Positions 26,735 through 34,921 of a stretch of DNA of 64,000 nt are shown here, piece after piece; position 1 is the stretch's first letter; each line of letters begins with the position of its first letter. Source of the stretch: a bacterium (GTDB lineage: Bacteria; Planctomycetota; UBA1135; UBA2386); NCBI GenBank assembly GCA_030432695.1, contig JAUILN010000001.1, forward strand, positions 744,001-808,000, in the 5' to 3' direction. Under the pieces are notes generated by a model. The model did not search any database. It saw nothing but the letters and a program-made list of their open reading frames with translations, and was not told the DNA's origin. The translations under genes were made by a program, and so were the position numbers.

Positions 26735-28339
26735 ATGGATCTCCTCACCCTCGGCTCGTTCGTCTTCTTCACCGGCCTGGTCGCCTTCCTGACCTGGCGG
26801 ATGACCCGCCACCACGGCGTGTCGGACAGCTCGGACGGCTACTTCCTGGCGGGACGGGGGCTGACCGGTCCGTTCATCGCCGGCTCGCTGATGCTGACCA
26901 ACCTGTCGACCGAGCAGTTGGTCGGGCTCAACGGTGCGGCGTTCAAGGACGGCCTCAGCGTGATGGCCTGGGAGGTGGTCGCCGCGGTGTCGCTGGTGGC
27001 GATGGCGCTGTTCTTCCTGCCGCGCTACCTGCGCAGTGGGATCGCCACGGTGCCGCAGCTGCTGGAGGAGCGCTTCGACCACCAGACCCGGATGATCACC
27101 ACGGTGGTCTTCGTGCTGGCGTATGCGGTGATCTTCTTGCCGATGATCCTCCACACCGGAGCGACGGGTCTGATCGGGGTGTTGGATCTGCACACCCTGA
27201 CCGGCATCGAGTCGCGGCCGCTGCTGCGGACGCTCTGCGTGGTCGGGATCGGAGTGCTGGGCTCCGTCTACGCGATCTTCGGCGGGCTGCGCAGCGTCGC
27301 GGTCTCGGACACCCTCAACGGGTTCGGCCTGCTGGTGGGAGGGCTGTTGATCACCTGGTTCGCGTTGACGCGGATCGGCGGCGACGACGGGGCGTGGGCC
27401 GGCCTGCAGGCGGTGCGGGAGGCGCACCCCGAGAAGTTCGAGTCGCTGGGTGCCGAGACCCAGTCGGTGCCCTGGCCGACGTTGTTCACCGGGGTGCTGC
27501 TGCTGAACCTGTTCTACTGGACCACCAACCAGCAGATCATCCAGCGGACCTTCGCGGCCTCGAGCCTGAAGGAAGGTCAGAAGGGCGTGCTCTACGCGGG
27601 TGTGCTCAAGGTGCTGGCGCCGCTGATCCTGGTGCTGCCGGGCATCCTGGCGTTCCACCTCTACGGCTTCGAGCAGCTACCGCTGGACGCGGAAGGCAAG
27701 CCGATCGTCGACGCGGCCTACGGGATGCTGGTCAACGAGGTCCTGCCCAAGCCGCTGGCGGGCTTCTTCGCCGCGGTGCTGGTCGGCGCGATCCTCAGCT
27801 CGTTCAACTCGGCGCTGAACAGCACCGCGACGCTGTTCAGCCTCGGGGTCTGGAAGCACATGCGGCCCGCGTCGCCCGAGCGGAGTCTGATCGCGGTCGG
27901 CAAGGTGGTGGGAACCGTCGCCGCCGTGGCCTCGATGGCGGTCGCGCCGCTGCTCGCCAACGTGGGGTCGATCTTCGGCTACCTGCAGAAGATGAACGGG
28001 ATCTACTTCATCCCGATCTTCGCGGTGGTGCTGGTGGGGCTCCTGGCTCGGCGGGTGCCCGCCGTGGCGGCGAAGTCGGCGTTGGTGGTGGGGCTCCTGG
28101 CGATCGCGCTCGGCTACTTCGTGTTCGACAGCTACGGCATGCACGAGTTCCACTTCCTCGGCGTGGTGTTCGTGGGGCTCGTGGTTATGATGCTCGCGAT
28201 CGGTCAGCTGCAGCCGCTCGCCGAGCCCTGGACCGCGCGCGGTACCGCGCCGGTCGACATGACGCCCTGGGCGGGTGCGGTGCCGACGGGCATCGCGCTG
28301 CTGGTGGTCGTCGGCGGGATCTACTTCGCCTTTGCGTGA
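26735..28339 (+). CDS. Sodium:solute symporter (SSS family)
   Basis: 534 residues with about 13-14 hydrophobic helices, starting MDLLTLGSFVFFTGLVAFLT. The region DGYFLAGRGLTGPFIAGSLM followed by TNLSTEQLVGLNG is the typical SSS helix 1-2 stretch, and TTNQQIIQRTFAASSLKEGQ matches the conserved loop of SGLT-type sugar transporters. It imports a solute with sodium across the cytoplasmic membrane; the SGLT-like motifs suggest a sugar or related compound. The open frame begins at 26681, but the ATG at 26735 fits the family. It is divergent from the Xer gene across 129 bp. Confidence 0.92.
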   Translation: MDLLTLGSFVFFTGLVAFLTWRMTRHHGVSDSSDGYFLAGRGLTGPFIAGSLMLTNLSTEQLVGLNGAAFKDGLSVMAWEVVAAVSLVAMALFFLPRYLRSGIATVPQLLEERFDHQTRMITTVVFVLAYAVIFLPMILHTGATGLIGVLDLHTLTGIESRPLLRTLCVVGIGVLGSVYAIFGGLRSVAVSDTLNGFGLLVGGLLITWFALTRIGGDDGAWAGLQAVREAHPEKFESLGAETQSVPWPTLFTGVLLLNLFYWTTNQQIIQRTFAASSLKEGQKGVLYAGVLKVLAPLILVLPGILAFHLYGFEQLPLDAEGKPIVDAAYGMLVNEVLPKPLAGFFAAVLVGAILSSFNSALNSTATLFSLGVWKHMRPASPERSLIAVGKVVGTVAAVASMAVAPLLANVGSIFGYLQKMNGIYFIPIFAVVLVGLLARRVPAVAAKSALVVGLLAIALGYFVFDSYGMHEFHFLGVVFVGLVVMMLAIGQLQPLAEPWTARGTAPVDMTPWAGAVPTGIALLVVVGGIYFAFA

Positions 28340-28439
28340 CGCGGCCGCCGCCGCCGCCGGGGTCCGGGGTCCTGCAGGCCGCGGCACGGGTGGGCCCCGG
28401 AGACCACGCCGAACTCGGACCCGATCCCGAGGACCCCTG

Positions 28440-28658
28440 TCACGAGTCCACCTCGGCGTGGTTCAGCCAGGAGCGGATCAGCGATGCATACTCCGGAAAC
28501 AGGCGGAGGAGATCGGGAAGGCTCTCCCGCCGGCATTCGACCGGGTCTTCGAGCAGCTCGAGAACCAGGTCCGCGAGGGGTTCCGGGATCTCCGCGAGCG
28601 CGTCGAGCGGATCGGCCTCTGGAGAGAGACGAGATGCTTCGGCTTGCGCGTCGTCCAT
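28440..28658 (-). CDS. Small acidic helical protein, divergent from the kinase gene
   Basis: 72 residues from an ATG at 28658. The composition is acidic and helical (ADPLDALAEIPEPLADLVLE then LPDLLRLFPEYASLIRSWL). The last segment resembles the short 'LLxxyPexaxxIRxLL' helix often found just before kinase domains in planctomycete Ser/Thr kinases. It is divergent from such a kinase gene with 97 bp between starts. It may be a detached docking or regulatory piece for the kinase or a sigma factor; this is inference. The frame stays open upstream into the kinase antisense, but that part is not credible. Confidence 0.55.
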   Translation of the reverse strand: MDDAQAEASRLSPEADPLDALAEIPEPLADLVLELLEDPVECRRESLPDLLRLFPEYASLIRSWLNHAEVDS

Positions 28659-28740
28659 TTTCCTGCATCGTACCCGGGAGGCTGCGCGTTCTTGAACGCG
28701 AGGCACTGCACCACCCCGGGAGAAGGTTCGAGACCGAAGC

Positions 28741-28746
28741 GAGGAG
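28741..28746 (+). promoter_or_regulatory. Ribosome binding site supporting a TTG start
   Basis: GAGGAG lies nine bases before the TTG at 28756 of the kinase-FGE gene. No in-frame ATG is close, so this purine-rich site decides the start; GTG codons at positions 4 and 6 of the same frame are alternatives. Confidence 0.6.
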
Positions 28747-28755
28747 ACTGCTCCA

Positions 28756-31479
28756 TTGAAGTCAGTGCAGGTGGACCCAGGGCACGAGAACTCCGCGCGG
28801 CAAGCCGGTCCGGCCATTGGAGCCGAGGTCGCGAGCGACCCGCTGCTGGCGAGCCTTCCGCTGGTCGATGGATACCCGAAGCTAGGCCCTTGCCTCCTGA
28901 TGTCCGAGGTCGGCGGTGGTGCGATGGGCAAGGTCTACCGCGCCTACCACCTGCGGTTCGAGTTCGATGTTGCGGTGAAGGTACTGAACTGGATGCGGCT
29001 CGGTCGCGACACGGCGATCCGGGGTCGGTTCCGGCGGGAGGCACAGATCGGCGCCGCGATCACCAGTGAGAACCTGGTGCGCGTCTACGACACCGGTGAG
29101 GAGCACGGTCTGCAGTTCCTCGTGATGGAGTGGATTCCCGGGGAGAACGTCGAGCAGCGCCTGCGCCGGAACGGGGGCGCCCTGCCGGCCGAGGAGGTCG
29201 TGGAGATCGCAGCGGCGGTCGCCAGGGGGTTGGCGGCGGCACACGACGGCGACGTGGTCCACCGAGACGTCAAGCCGCAGAACATCCTGATCAGCACCGA
29301 GGGGATCTGCAAGCTCAGCGATCTCGGCCTGGCGAAGTTCCGTTCCGTGCCCTCCCAGCTCAGTGGCGTGGACGACGTCTGCGGCACGGCGGAGTACATG
29401 CCGCTCGAGCAGTGGCGGGGCGAAGACGTCGGCCCGGCCGCGGACATCTACGGCCTCGGCGCGAGCATGTATTTCATGCTGGCGGGTCAGCCCGGAGTCT
29501 CGGCGAAGCAGAGCCCCTACGAAATCCTCCAGAAGCTGACCTCCGGTGGTTTCCCGCGGGTCGCCGGAGTCCTGCCGGTCGACCCGGCGCTGGCTGCGAT
29601 CGTCGACCGCTGCACGATGGAGCGGGCCACGGATCGGTTCGAGAACGGTGCCGAGTTGCGGCGGGAACTCGAGGCCCTGCGCCCGGCCAGGCCGCTGATC
29701 GTGCGAGCCCCGCTGGCGACCGATCTGGAGCCGGACCGCGGCGCCAGGCCGTCGGCGGAGACGATTGCGCGAGCCCGGGCGCTCGCCGGCGCGGAGACCC
29801 TGCCGCCGGCGCCGAGTCGGACCGGGAGGCGATGGGCTGCGGCGGCAACAGTTCTCGGCGTGCTGGCGGCGGGAGGCTGGGTGGCCGCGCGGGCCTGGGG
29901 CAGCGGGCCGGCGGAGCTCGTGCTCGAGGTGGATGATCTTTCGCGCCGGTTCGAAGCCAGGTCGATCGCCGATCTGGAGATTCCCGTGTCCGGTCGAACG
30001 GAGCCCGGTGCGGAGCTTCGGATCGGCAATCGAGTGGTTCCCGTGGCGGCCAACGGTTCGTTCGACTACCGGATCGATGTGAGGCTCGGGCCGAACCGCA
30101 TTCCGGTGGTCGTGCGCAATGCCGCGGGCAGCGTGGTGAGCAAGGAGCTGCAGGTGGAGGTTCGAGACGGGATTCCGCCGCAGCTGACGCTCCAGAGGAT
30201 CGAATCGCCCATCCCGTTCGAGTCGCTCGAGGACCGCTCGCTCGAGGTATCGGGTGACACCGATCCAGACGCCGAGATCCGGGTGGACGGCAAGAGGCTC
30301 GAGGTCTTTGGGAGCGGACGGTTCTTTCACACCGTCGAGCTGCAAGTCGGGGACAACGAGTGGAGCTTCGTCGCACGCGACCCGGCGGGTAACGAGACCA
30401 CGCGGAAGCTCTCGGTGCAGCTCCTCGCGCCAGAGGCCGGGGCGCCGGTGGGACCGGACGACGGTGCGGAAGAAGAAGAAGACGTTCCGGTGGAGAGCTT
30501 CCCTCCAACGGTCGAAGTCGAGTATCCCGAGGACGTCGTCCTGCTGCGATTGCCTTCGAACCTCGGACAGGAGTCCATCGAGCTGAAGGGGCGGACCGAT
30601 CCCGGCGCGACGGCCTTTCTCGGCGAGGAAGAACTCGAGGTGGGAGCGGACGGGCGCTTCGCACATGATCTGACGCTCTCGAAGCTAGGGGAACAGTCGT
30701 GGAAGCTCGAGATTCGAAACTCGGCGGGACTGTCGACGGAGAAGACCATCCACGTCGAGGTCGAGCCGGACCGTCTGTACGGGCTGAAGCCGGTGGTCGG
30801 CGACGATGTGGTCCAGCTCGTCGATCCCGATGAAGGCCCATTGGTCTTCGTGCGCATACCGGCGCAGGACGCCGGGGAATCGGGGGGCTTCGCGGAGTTC
30901 TACTGCGGCAAGTTCGAGGTCTCGAATCGTCTCTATCGACGGCTCGTGGCCGGCGATCCAGAAGCGCGGGATGGCCAGATGCCGGCGGTCTGCAGCTTCG
31001 AGGAGGCTCGGCAATGGGTCGAGAAGGCGAATGCCGAGCTGCGGCCGGAGGGAGCGACCTGGAGATTCGGTCTCCCGGAGGTTCGCGAGCACGCTTGGCT
31101 TGCTAGAGGAGTCAAGCGCGAGCACGGATGGGGAAGCCAGTCGGGCCCTACGCGTGGTGTGAACTATTCGGGGCTGCTGGCGGTGCCGCCGCTCAGGGTG
31201 GACCCGGACAATCCGCCGAAGAGATTCTGGGACTCTCCCAAGCGGCTGCTGGCGGTCGGAGCCAGTGAATTCGTGCAGGGTGATCATGGGTTGGTTCATC
31301 TCCTCGGCAACGTCGCCGAGTGGTGCCTCTCCCGTGATCCCTCCACTCGCGAGGGCGCGTATGGTGGTTCCTTCCTGAGTATCGCTCGCGAATTGGAGCC
31401 CGGCCGCGCGACCTACTTCCCCGGCAGGATACGTGGTGATGCGGGCTTTCGTCTCGTCATCCGCATGCCGGGGGATTAG
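28756..31479 (+). CDS. Ser/Thr protein kinase fused to Ig-like repeats and an FGE/sulfatase-modifying-like domain
   Basis: 907 residues. The kinase domain (about 45-310) has the Gly-rich loop VGGGAMGK (52-59), Lys 75 (VAVKVL), HRDVKPQN with Asp 171, and DLG at 189-191 in place of DFG. One membrane helix follows at about 359-380 (WAAAATVLGVLAAGGWVAA). The outer part holds roughly three Ig-like repeats (about 390-680; repeated V-x-GRTEPGAEL, V-x-GDTDPDAEI and L-x-GRTDPGATA phrases) and a C-terminal formylglycine-enzyme-like domain (GKFEVSNRLYRRLV, AEWCLSRDPST, IRGDAGFRLV). The kinase thus faces the cytoplasm and the FGE-like domain the outside. In such fusions the FGE fold is probably a sensor or ligand-binding domain rather than an enzyme. 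It sits upstream of a lipoprotein gene. Confidence 0.88.
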   Translation: MKSVQVDPGHENSARQAGPAIGAEVASDPLLASLPLVDGYPKLGPCLLMSEVGGGAMGKVYRAYHLRFEFDVAVKVLNWMRLGRDTAIRGRFRREAQIGAAITSENLVRVYDTGEEHGLQFLVMEWIPGENVEQRLRRNGGALPAEEVVEIAAAVARGLAAAHDGDVVHRDVKPQNILISTEGICKLSDLGLAKFRSVPSQLSGVDDVCGTAEYMPLEQWRGEDVGPAADIYGLGASMYFMLAGQPGVSAKQSPYEILQKLTSGGFPRVAGVLPVDPALAAIVDRCTMERATDRFENGAELRRELEALRPARPLIVRAPLATDLEPDRGARPSAETIARARALAGAETLPPAPSRTGRRWAAAATVLGVLAAGGWVAARAWGSGPAELVLEVDDLSRRFEARSIADLEIPVSGRTEPGAELRIGNRVVPVAANGSFDYRIDVRLGPNRIPVVVRNAAGSVVSKELQVEVRDGIPPQLTLQRIESPIPFESLEDRSLEVSGDTDPDAEIRVDGKRLEVFGSGRFFHTVELQVGDNEWSFVARDPAGNETTRKLSVQLLAPEAGAPVGPDDGAEEEEDVPVESFPPTVEVEYPEDVVLLRLPSNLGQESIELKGRTDPGATAFLGEEELEVGADGRFAHDLTLSKLGEQSWKLEIRNSAGLSTEKTIHVEVEPDRLYGLKPVVGDDVVQLVDPDEGPLVFVRIPAQDAGESGGFAEFYCGKFEVSNRLYRRLVAGDPEARDGQMPAVCSFEEARQWVEKANAELRPEGATWRFGLPEVREHAWLARGVKREHGWGSQSGPTRGVNYSGLLAVPPLRVDPDNPPKRFWDSPKRLLAVGASEFVQGDHGLVHLLGNVAEWCLSRDPSTREGAYGGSFLSIARELEPGRATYFPGRIRGDAGFRLVIRMPGD

Positions 31480-31542
31480 ACCGATGCATTCGTTGCCTCG
31501 CAGATGCGGGGCGTTCTCTAGTTGAATAGGAGTTTCTCGGAC

Positions 31543-32268
31543 ATGACGATTCGTCGAGTGGCCGCATTGTGCGCGGTCGTTTGCCTTTCATTCTTCGCAA
31601 GCTGCTCCACCCACGGGATTCCCGGTCATGGCGGCGGAAAGCGCTTCTTCATCGAGCAGCGGGTGGTGACGGAGGCGGCCAAGAAGGCGGTCGAAGAGAT
31701 CAAGTGGGAGAACGTCGGGAAGGACAAGACCGTCCAACTCCTGGTGACCGCGATGGGAGATCAGGGCGGCGGCAGTCAGGCCGGCGGGAACGGCGGGTTC
31801 TTCGCAGGGATCGGGGAGATCTTCGGGATGGGCGCCGGTGGAGTGTCGGCCGGAACCTCGTCGGGGTTCGTCTCCGCGAACTTCCAGCCGGCGATGTTCG
31901 GGTCCTACGCCTTCGCCAATGCGAACGACGTTCTGTACCTGGAGGAACTGATCGCTGCGAACCTCGAGGAGAACGGGGTGCGGATCGCGACACGGACTTC
32001 GATGGAGGGCAATCCGGTCATCGATGGGACGGTGCACGTCCTCGTGCACGAGTATGGCACCGACCAGAGCCAGTTCAGCGCTCTCATCTACTCGGAGGAC
32101 AAGCTCAAGGCGAGCACCAGCCTGGAGGCTGTCTACTTGCCCATGGAGCCGGGAGAGGGAAATCCGCGCATTCCGCTCGGCTCCCATCGCTCCGTCAAGC
32201 AATACAAGGAAGCCTATTTCCTCGGTTTCGGACCGCTCAACCCGGACTCGATCCAAGATATCGAGTGA
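31543..32268 (+). CDS. Hypothetical lipoprotein
   Basis: 241 residues. The ATG at 31543 follows an AGGAG ten bases earlier and gives a signal peptide with lipobox FFASC (MTIRRVAALCAVVCLSFFAS). The mature protein has a Gly-rich middle (GGGSQAGGNGGFFAGIGEIF) between two alpha/beta parts; the phrase LYLEELIAANLEENGVRIAT recalls periplasmic lipoproteins that form ring assemblies, such as CsgG-like proteins, but there is no solid match. It lies 63 bp after the kinase-FGE gene on the same strand and may be its partner. It converges on the PAS-pseudocyclase gene. Confidence 0.65.
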   Translation: MTIRRVAALCAVVCLSFFASCSTHGIPGHGGGKRFFIEQRVVTEAAKKAVEEIKWENVGKDKTVQLLVTAMGDQGGGSQAGGNGGFFAGIGEIFGMGAGGVSAGTSSGFVSANFQPAMFGSYAFANANDVLYLEELIAANLEENGVRIATRTSMEGNPVIDGTVHVLVHEYGTDQSQFSALIYSEDKLKASTSLEAVYLPMEPGEGNPRIPLGSHRSVKQYKEAYFLGFGPLNPDSIQDIE

Positions 32269-32271
32269 TCA

Positions 32272-32302
32272 GGCCACCGAGCGTTCGGGCCACCGAGCGT
32301 TC
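32272..32302. repeat. Two tandem copies of a 15-bp sequence between convergent genes
   Basis: GGCCACCGAGCGTTC occurs at 32272-32286 and again at 32288-32302, a 16-bp period. The second copy reaches into the stop codon of the minus-strand PAS gene. It looks like a local duplication. Confidence 0.8.
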
Positions 32303-33299
32303 AGGTCGCCAAGCGGCCGCGCGCGACGGGCAGCACCTGCACGATGCCCAGCGGCCTTTCGACCCCCCAGATGCGTTGAGGGCCGAGATCGAGGAATCGC
32401 ACGCCGTCCGGTTCGCGGTTCCCCAGCCGCTCCAACAGCGCATGCGTCATCAGGGTCTGTCCGGCCAATGCCGTATCGAGCAGGCTCGAGACGGCATCGA
32501 CGCTGCTGCCGAGCATCGTGAACTCCATGCGGTCGCTGCAGCCGACGGGTCCGGTGACCACCATCCCCGAGTTCAGCGCCAGCTTGATCTTCACGGCGCC
32601 GAGGCCTGCGAGCACGGACTCGCGTTCCAGGCTGGTCCCGAGGGCGGCGAGGCGGAGCGCCGTGTTGAGCGCGCGGTCCGCGTGCTGATCCGATCCGAAG
32701 CCCAGCAGGATCGTGGGCAGGGAGAGCTTCACGACGTCGGCCGACTCGGCCTTGGCCACCTCGACGACCCGCTCGACGTATCCGCTGAGGAAGTCCCGGA
32801 GGACCGGCGGCTCGAGCCGTTCGGCGAAGTAGGAGAAGTCCGCGGGGGCGATGCCGACGACCGACATGGCAGCTCGGGTCGCGTTCCACGAAGCCAAGGA
32901 GTCGTTCCGGAGCTGCGCGGCGATCGATGGACCGACGAAGCGGGCCAGTCCGGCAGCCAGGGCACGCGTCGCGGTGGTTTCCTCGAGGATCACCGTGGTG
33001 ATTCCCTCACCGCTGGTGAAGGCTCGGACGGCGTGATGATGGCGTTCCGAGCCATCCGACAAGGAGACCTCGTCGGTGACCTCGCGCTGCTCTGCGCGCG
33101 CCCGTGCGATCCAGCCACGCAGGGTCTCGGGATCGACGCGCTCGTGGGGTAGGGTCGACAGCGTCCGACCCTGCAGTTCGCCCTTGTTCCAGCCCAGCAG
33201 GCTGGCAGCGCGGGAGTTGCAGAAGGTGACCCGGTCCTCGGCATCCACCAGGAACACGCCCTCCCGCAGTCGGAACGAGGAGTCGATCGACGGACGCAT
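32301..33299 (-). CDS. PAS domain protein with catalytically degenerate class III cyclase domain
   Basis: 332 residues. Residues 1-115 are a PAS sensor (FLVDAEDRVTFCNSRAASLL then GWNKGELQGRTLSTLPHERV). Residues of about 140-300 align in pattern with class III adenylyl/guanylyl cyclases: SVVGIAPADFSYFAE, VVKLSLPTILLGFG, ALNSGMVVTGPVGCSDRMEF, TMLGSSVDAVSSL. The two metal-binding Asp positions (D in DIxGF[ST] and D in GD) read Ala 151 and Pro 195, and the transition-state Asn and Arg of VNxxAR read Asp 268 and Ser 272. It should not make cyclic nucleotide and may act as a dimerising or ligand-binding regulator. There is no signal or membrane segment. It is divergent from the mlaE gene by 48 bp, which suggests control of that operon. 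Confidence 0.75.
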   Translation of the reverse strand: MRPSIDSSFRLREGVFLVDAEDRVTFCNSRAASLLGWNKGELQGRTLSTLPHERVDPETLRGWIARARAEQREVTDEVSLSDGSERHHHAVRAFTSGEGITTVILEETTATRALAAGLARFVGPSIAAQLRNDSLASWNATRAAMSVVGIAPADFSYFAERLEPPVLRDFLSGYVERVVEVAKAESADVVKLSLPTILLGFGSDQHADRALNTALRLAALGTSLERESVLAGLGAVKIKLALNSGMVVTGPVGCSDRMEFTMLGSSVDAVSSLLDTALAGQTLMTHALLERLGNREPDGVRFLDLGPQRIWGVERPLGIVQVLPVARGRLAT

Positions 33300-33347
33300 C
33301 TCTCTACGATAGCGACGAGATCCAGGACGTCGCAACCTGGAGGAAGC

Positions 33348-34178
33348 ATGCTGTCGGCGATGTATCGGACGTTGGGAATGGTGGGGCGCGTCGCCCTCTC
33401 GCCGCTGGTCGCATTCACGGGGGTGGTGAAGATCGTCGCCCTCTCGGTCGCGTCGATCCCGCGACAGCCCTGGGCGGCCACGCGTGTGGCACTCCGACGG
33501 GCGCAGGTGCATCTCCACGAACTCGGAGTCCGGTCGCTGCCGCCGGTGGTCCTGATCGGTCTGCTGGTGGGTTCGATCGGGTCGATGCAGTTGGTCACGC
33601 TGCTGGGTCCCTACCTCGGGGCCGAGCGCGTCTGGGGGATCCTCATCGTCCTGGTGTTCCAGGAGCTGGCTCCTATCTGGACGGCTGTCGTGATCGCCAG
33701 CCGTTCCGGTACGATCGTCACCTCCGAACTCGCGCACATGAATGCCTCGAGCGAGCTCGACGCCTTGCGCGCCATGGGCATCGATCCCTTCCACTATGCG
33801 GTCCTGCCGCGCTTCGTCGCCATCGTGGTCGCCACGGCGTCGTTGAGCGCCGCATGCGTGTCCGCTGCGCTGTTCGGCGGTGCAGTCGTGGCCATCGGGT
33901 GGCGAGGGGTGCCGATCGAGACCTTCGTCGACTATGTGCATCGCGCGATCGAACCGATCGATGTCCTGCTCTTCGTCGGCAAGACGGCGTTGTTCGGTTC
34001 GGTGATCGGGGGGGTCGCGGCCTGGTACGGGTTGGGCTCCGGCGCGCGCAGGGATCGGTTGGCCAAGGCCGCGGGAAGTGCGACGTTCCCGGCAGTTGCG
34101 GCCTGTGTCGCCGTCGACTTCGTCGCGGTCCTCTTGCGGTACGTCCGGGCATCCCACGGCTCGGGGTGGTTCGCATGA
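33348..34178 (+). CDS. mlaE: MlaE-family ABC transporter permease
   Basis: 276 residues with about five to six hydrophobic segments. It has the MlaE/YrbE pattern: VLIGLLVGSIGSMQLVTLLG, the loop ELAPIWTAVVIASRSGTIVTSELAHM, and the EALRxMGIDP-like phrase ELDALRAMGIDPFHYAVLPR. MlaE is the inner-membrane permease of MCE-type lipid transporters, which move phospholipids between the two membranes. It is the first gene of a coupled set; its stop overlaps the start of the ATPase gene (ATGA at 34175-34178). Confidence 0.92.
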   Translation: MLSAMYRTLGMVGRVALSPLVAFTGVVKIVALSVASIPRQPWAATRVALRRAQVHLHELGVRSLPPVVLIGLLVGSIGSMQLVTLLGPYLGAERVWGILIVLVFQELAPIWTAVVIASRSGTIVTSELAHMNASSELDALRAMGIDPFHYAVLPRFVAIVVATASLSAACVSAALFGGAVVAIGWRGVPIETFVDYVHRAIEPIDVLLFVGKTALFGSVIGGVAAWYGLGSGARRDRLAKAAGSATFPAVAACVAVDFVAVLLRYVRASHGSGWFA

Positions 34179-34921
34179 CCCTTCGGTTGCGCGCCGTCAG
34201 CTTGGAGCTGCCTGGTCGGGCGAAGTTGCGGGGCCTCGATCTGGAGGTGGGATCCGGCGAGGTCGCGATGATCATCGGACCCAATGGGTGCGGCAAGTCG
34301 ACCCTGCTGCAGCTCTGCCTGGGCCTGGTCGAGCCGACGGCGGGCGAGGTCTTGCTGTTCGATCGCCCCCTCGGCGCCGTCTCCACCGGCGAGCGCCGGC
34401 GCCTGCTGCGTTCCGTCGGGTTCGTGTTCGAGGAGCACGCGCTCCTGGCGTCGGCGACCGTTCTCGAGAACCTGTCCTTGCCGCTCGCCTACGCCGGCGA
34501 ATCGCCGCGTCGAGCGGTCGCACGCGCCGACCACTGCCTGAGGCTCGTGGGTCTGGAGACGGACGGTGGTCGATACCCGGACGAACTCTCGCCGGGCCAT
34601 CGCAAGCGTGCCGCGCTGGCGCGGGCCATCGTCGGATCACCGCGACTGCTGTTGCTCGACGAGCCGACCGGAGGTCTCGATTCTCTCCAGGCAGCGGAGA
34701 CCGTCGGGCTCGTGCTCTCGATCCGGGAGCAGACCGGGGCAGCCTGCGTGGTGGCGTCCAATGATGCGACCCGGTTCCTGCGCGTCGCGGATCGCGTCGC
34801 CGTGCTGCATGGCGGCCGGTTCACCACCCAGGGCTCGCCCGCGGAGGTCCTCGATTCCGACGACCCATGGCTGGGTGACGTCTTCTCCCGGCTCCTGAGT
34901 CATTCACGGAGGATGCAATGA
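34175..34921 (+). CDS. mlaF: MlaF-like ABC transporter ATPase with altered Q- and H-loops
   Basis: 248 residues. Walker A is GPNGCGKST, the signature is LSPGHRKR and Walker B is LLLLDEPTGGLD, with the catalytic Glu kept. Two switch residues look changed: the Q-loop Gln is Glu 86 in FVFEEHALL, and the H-loop His is Asn 196 in VVASNDATR (VVSHD in E. coli MlaF). It energises the MlaE permease in lipid transport. It overlaps MlaE upstream and MlaD downstream by four bases each. Since Walker B is intact, slow hydrolysis or altered coupling is possible. Confidence 0.88.
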   Translation: MTLRLRAVSLELPGRAKLRGLDLEVGSGEVAMIIGPNGCGKSTLLQLCLGLVEPTAGEVLLFDRPLGAVSTGERRRLLRSVGFVFEEHALLASATVLENLSLPLAYAGESPRRAVARADHCLRLVGLETDGGRYPDELSPGHRKRAALARAIVGSPRLLLLDEPTGGLDSLQAAETVGLVLSIREQTGAACVVASNDATRFLRVADRVAVLHGGRFTTQGSPAEVLDSDDPWLGDVFSRLLSHSRRMQ

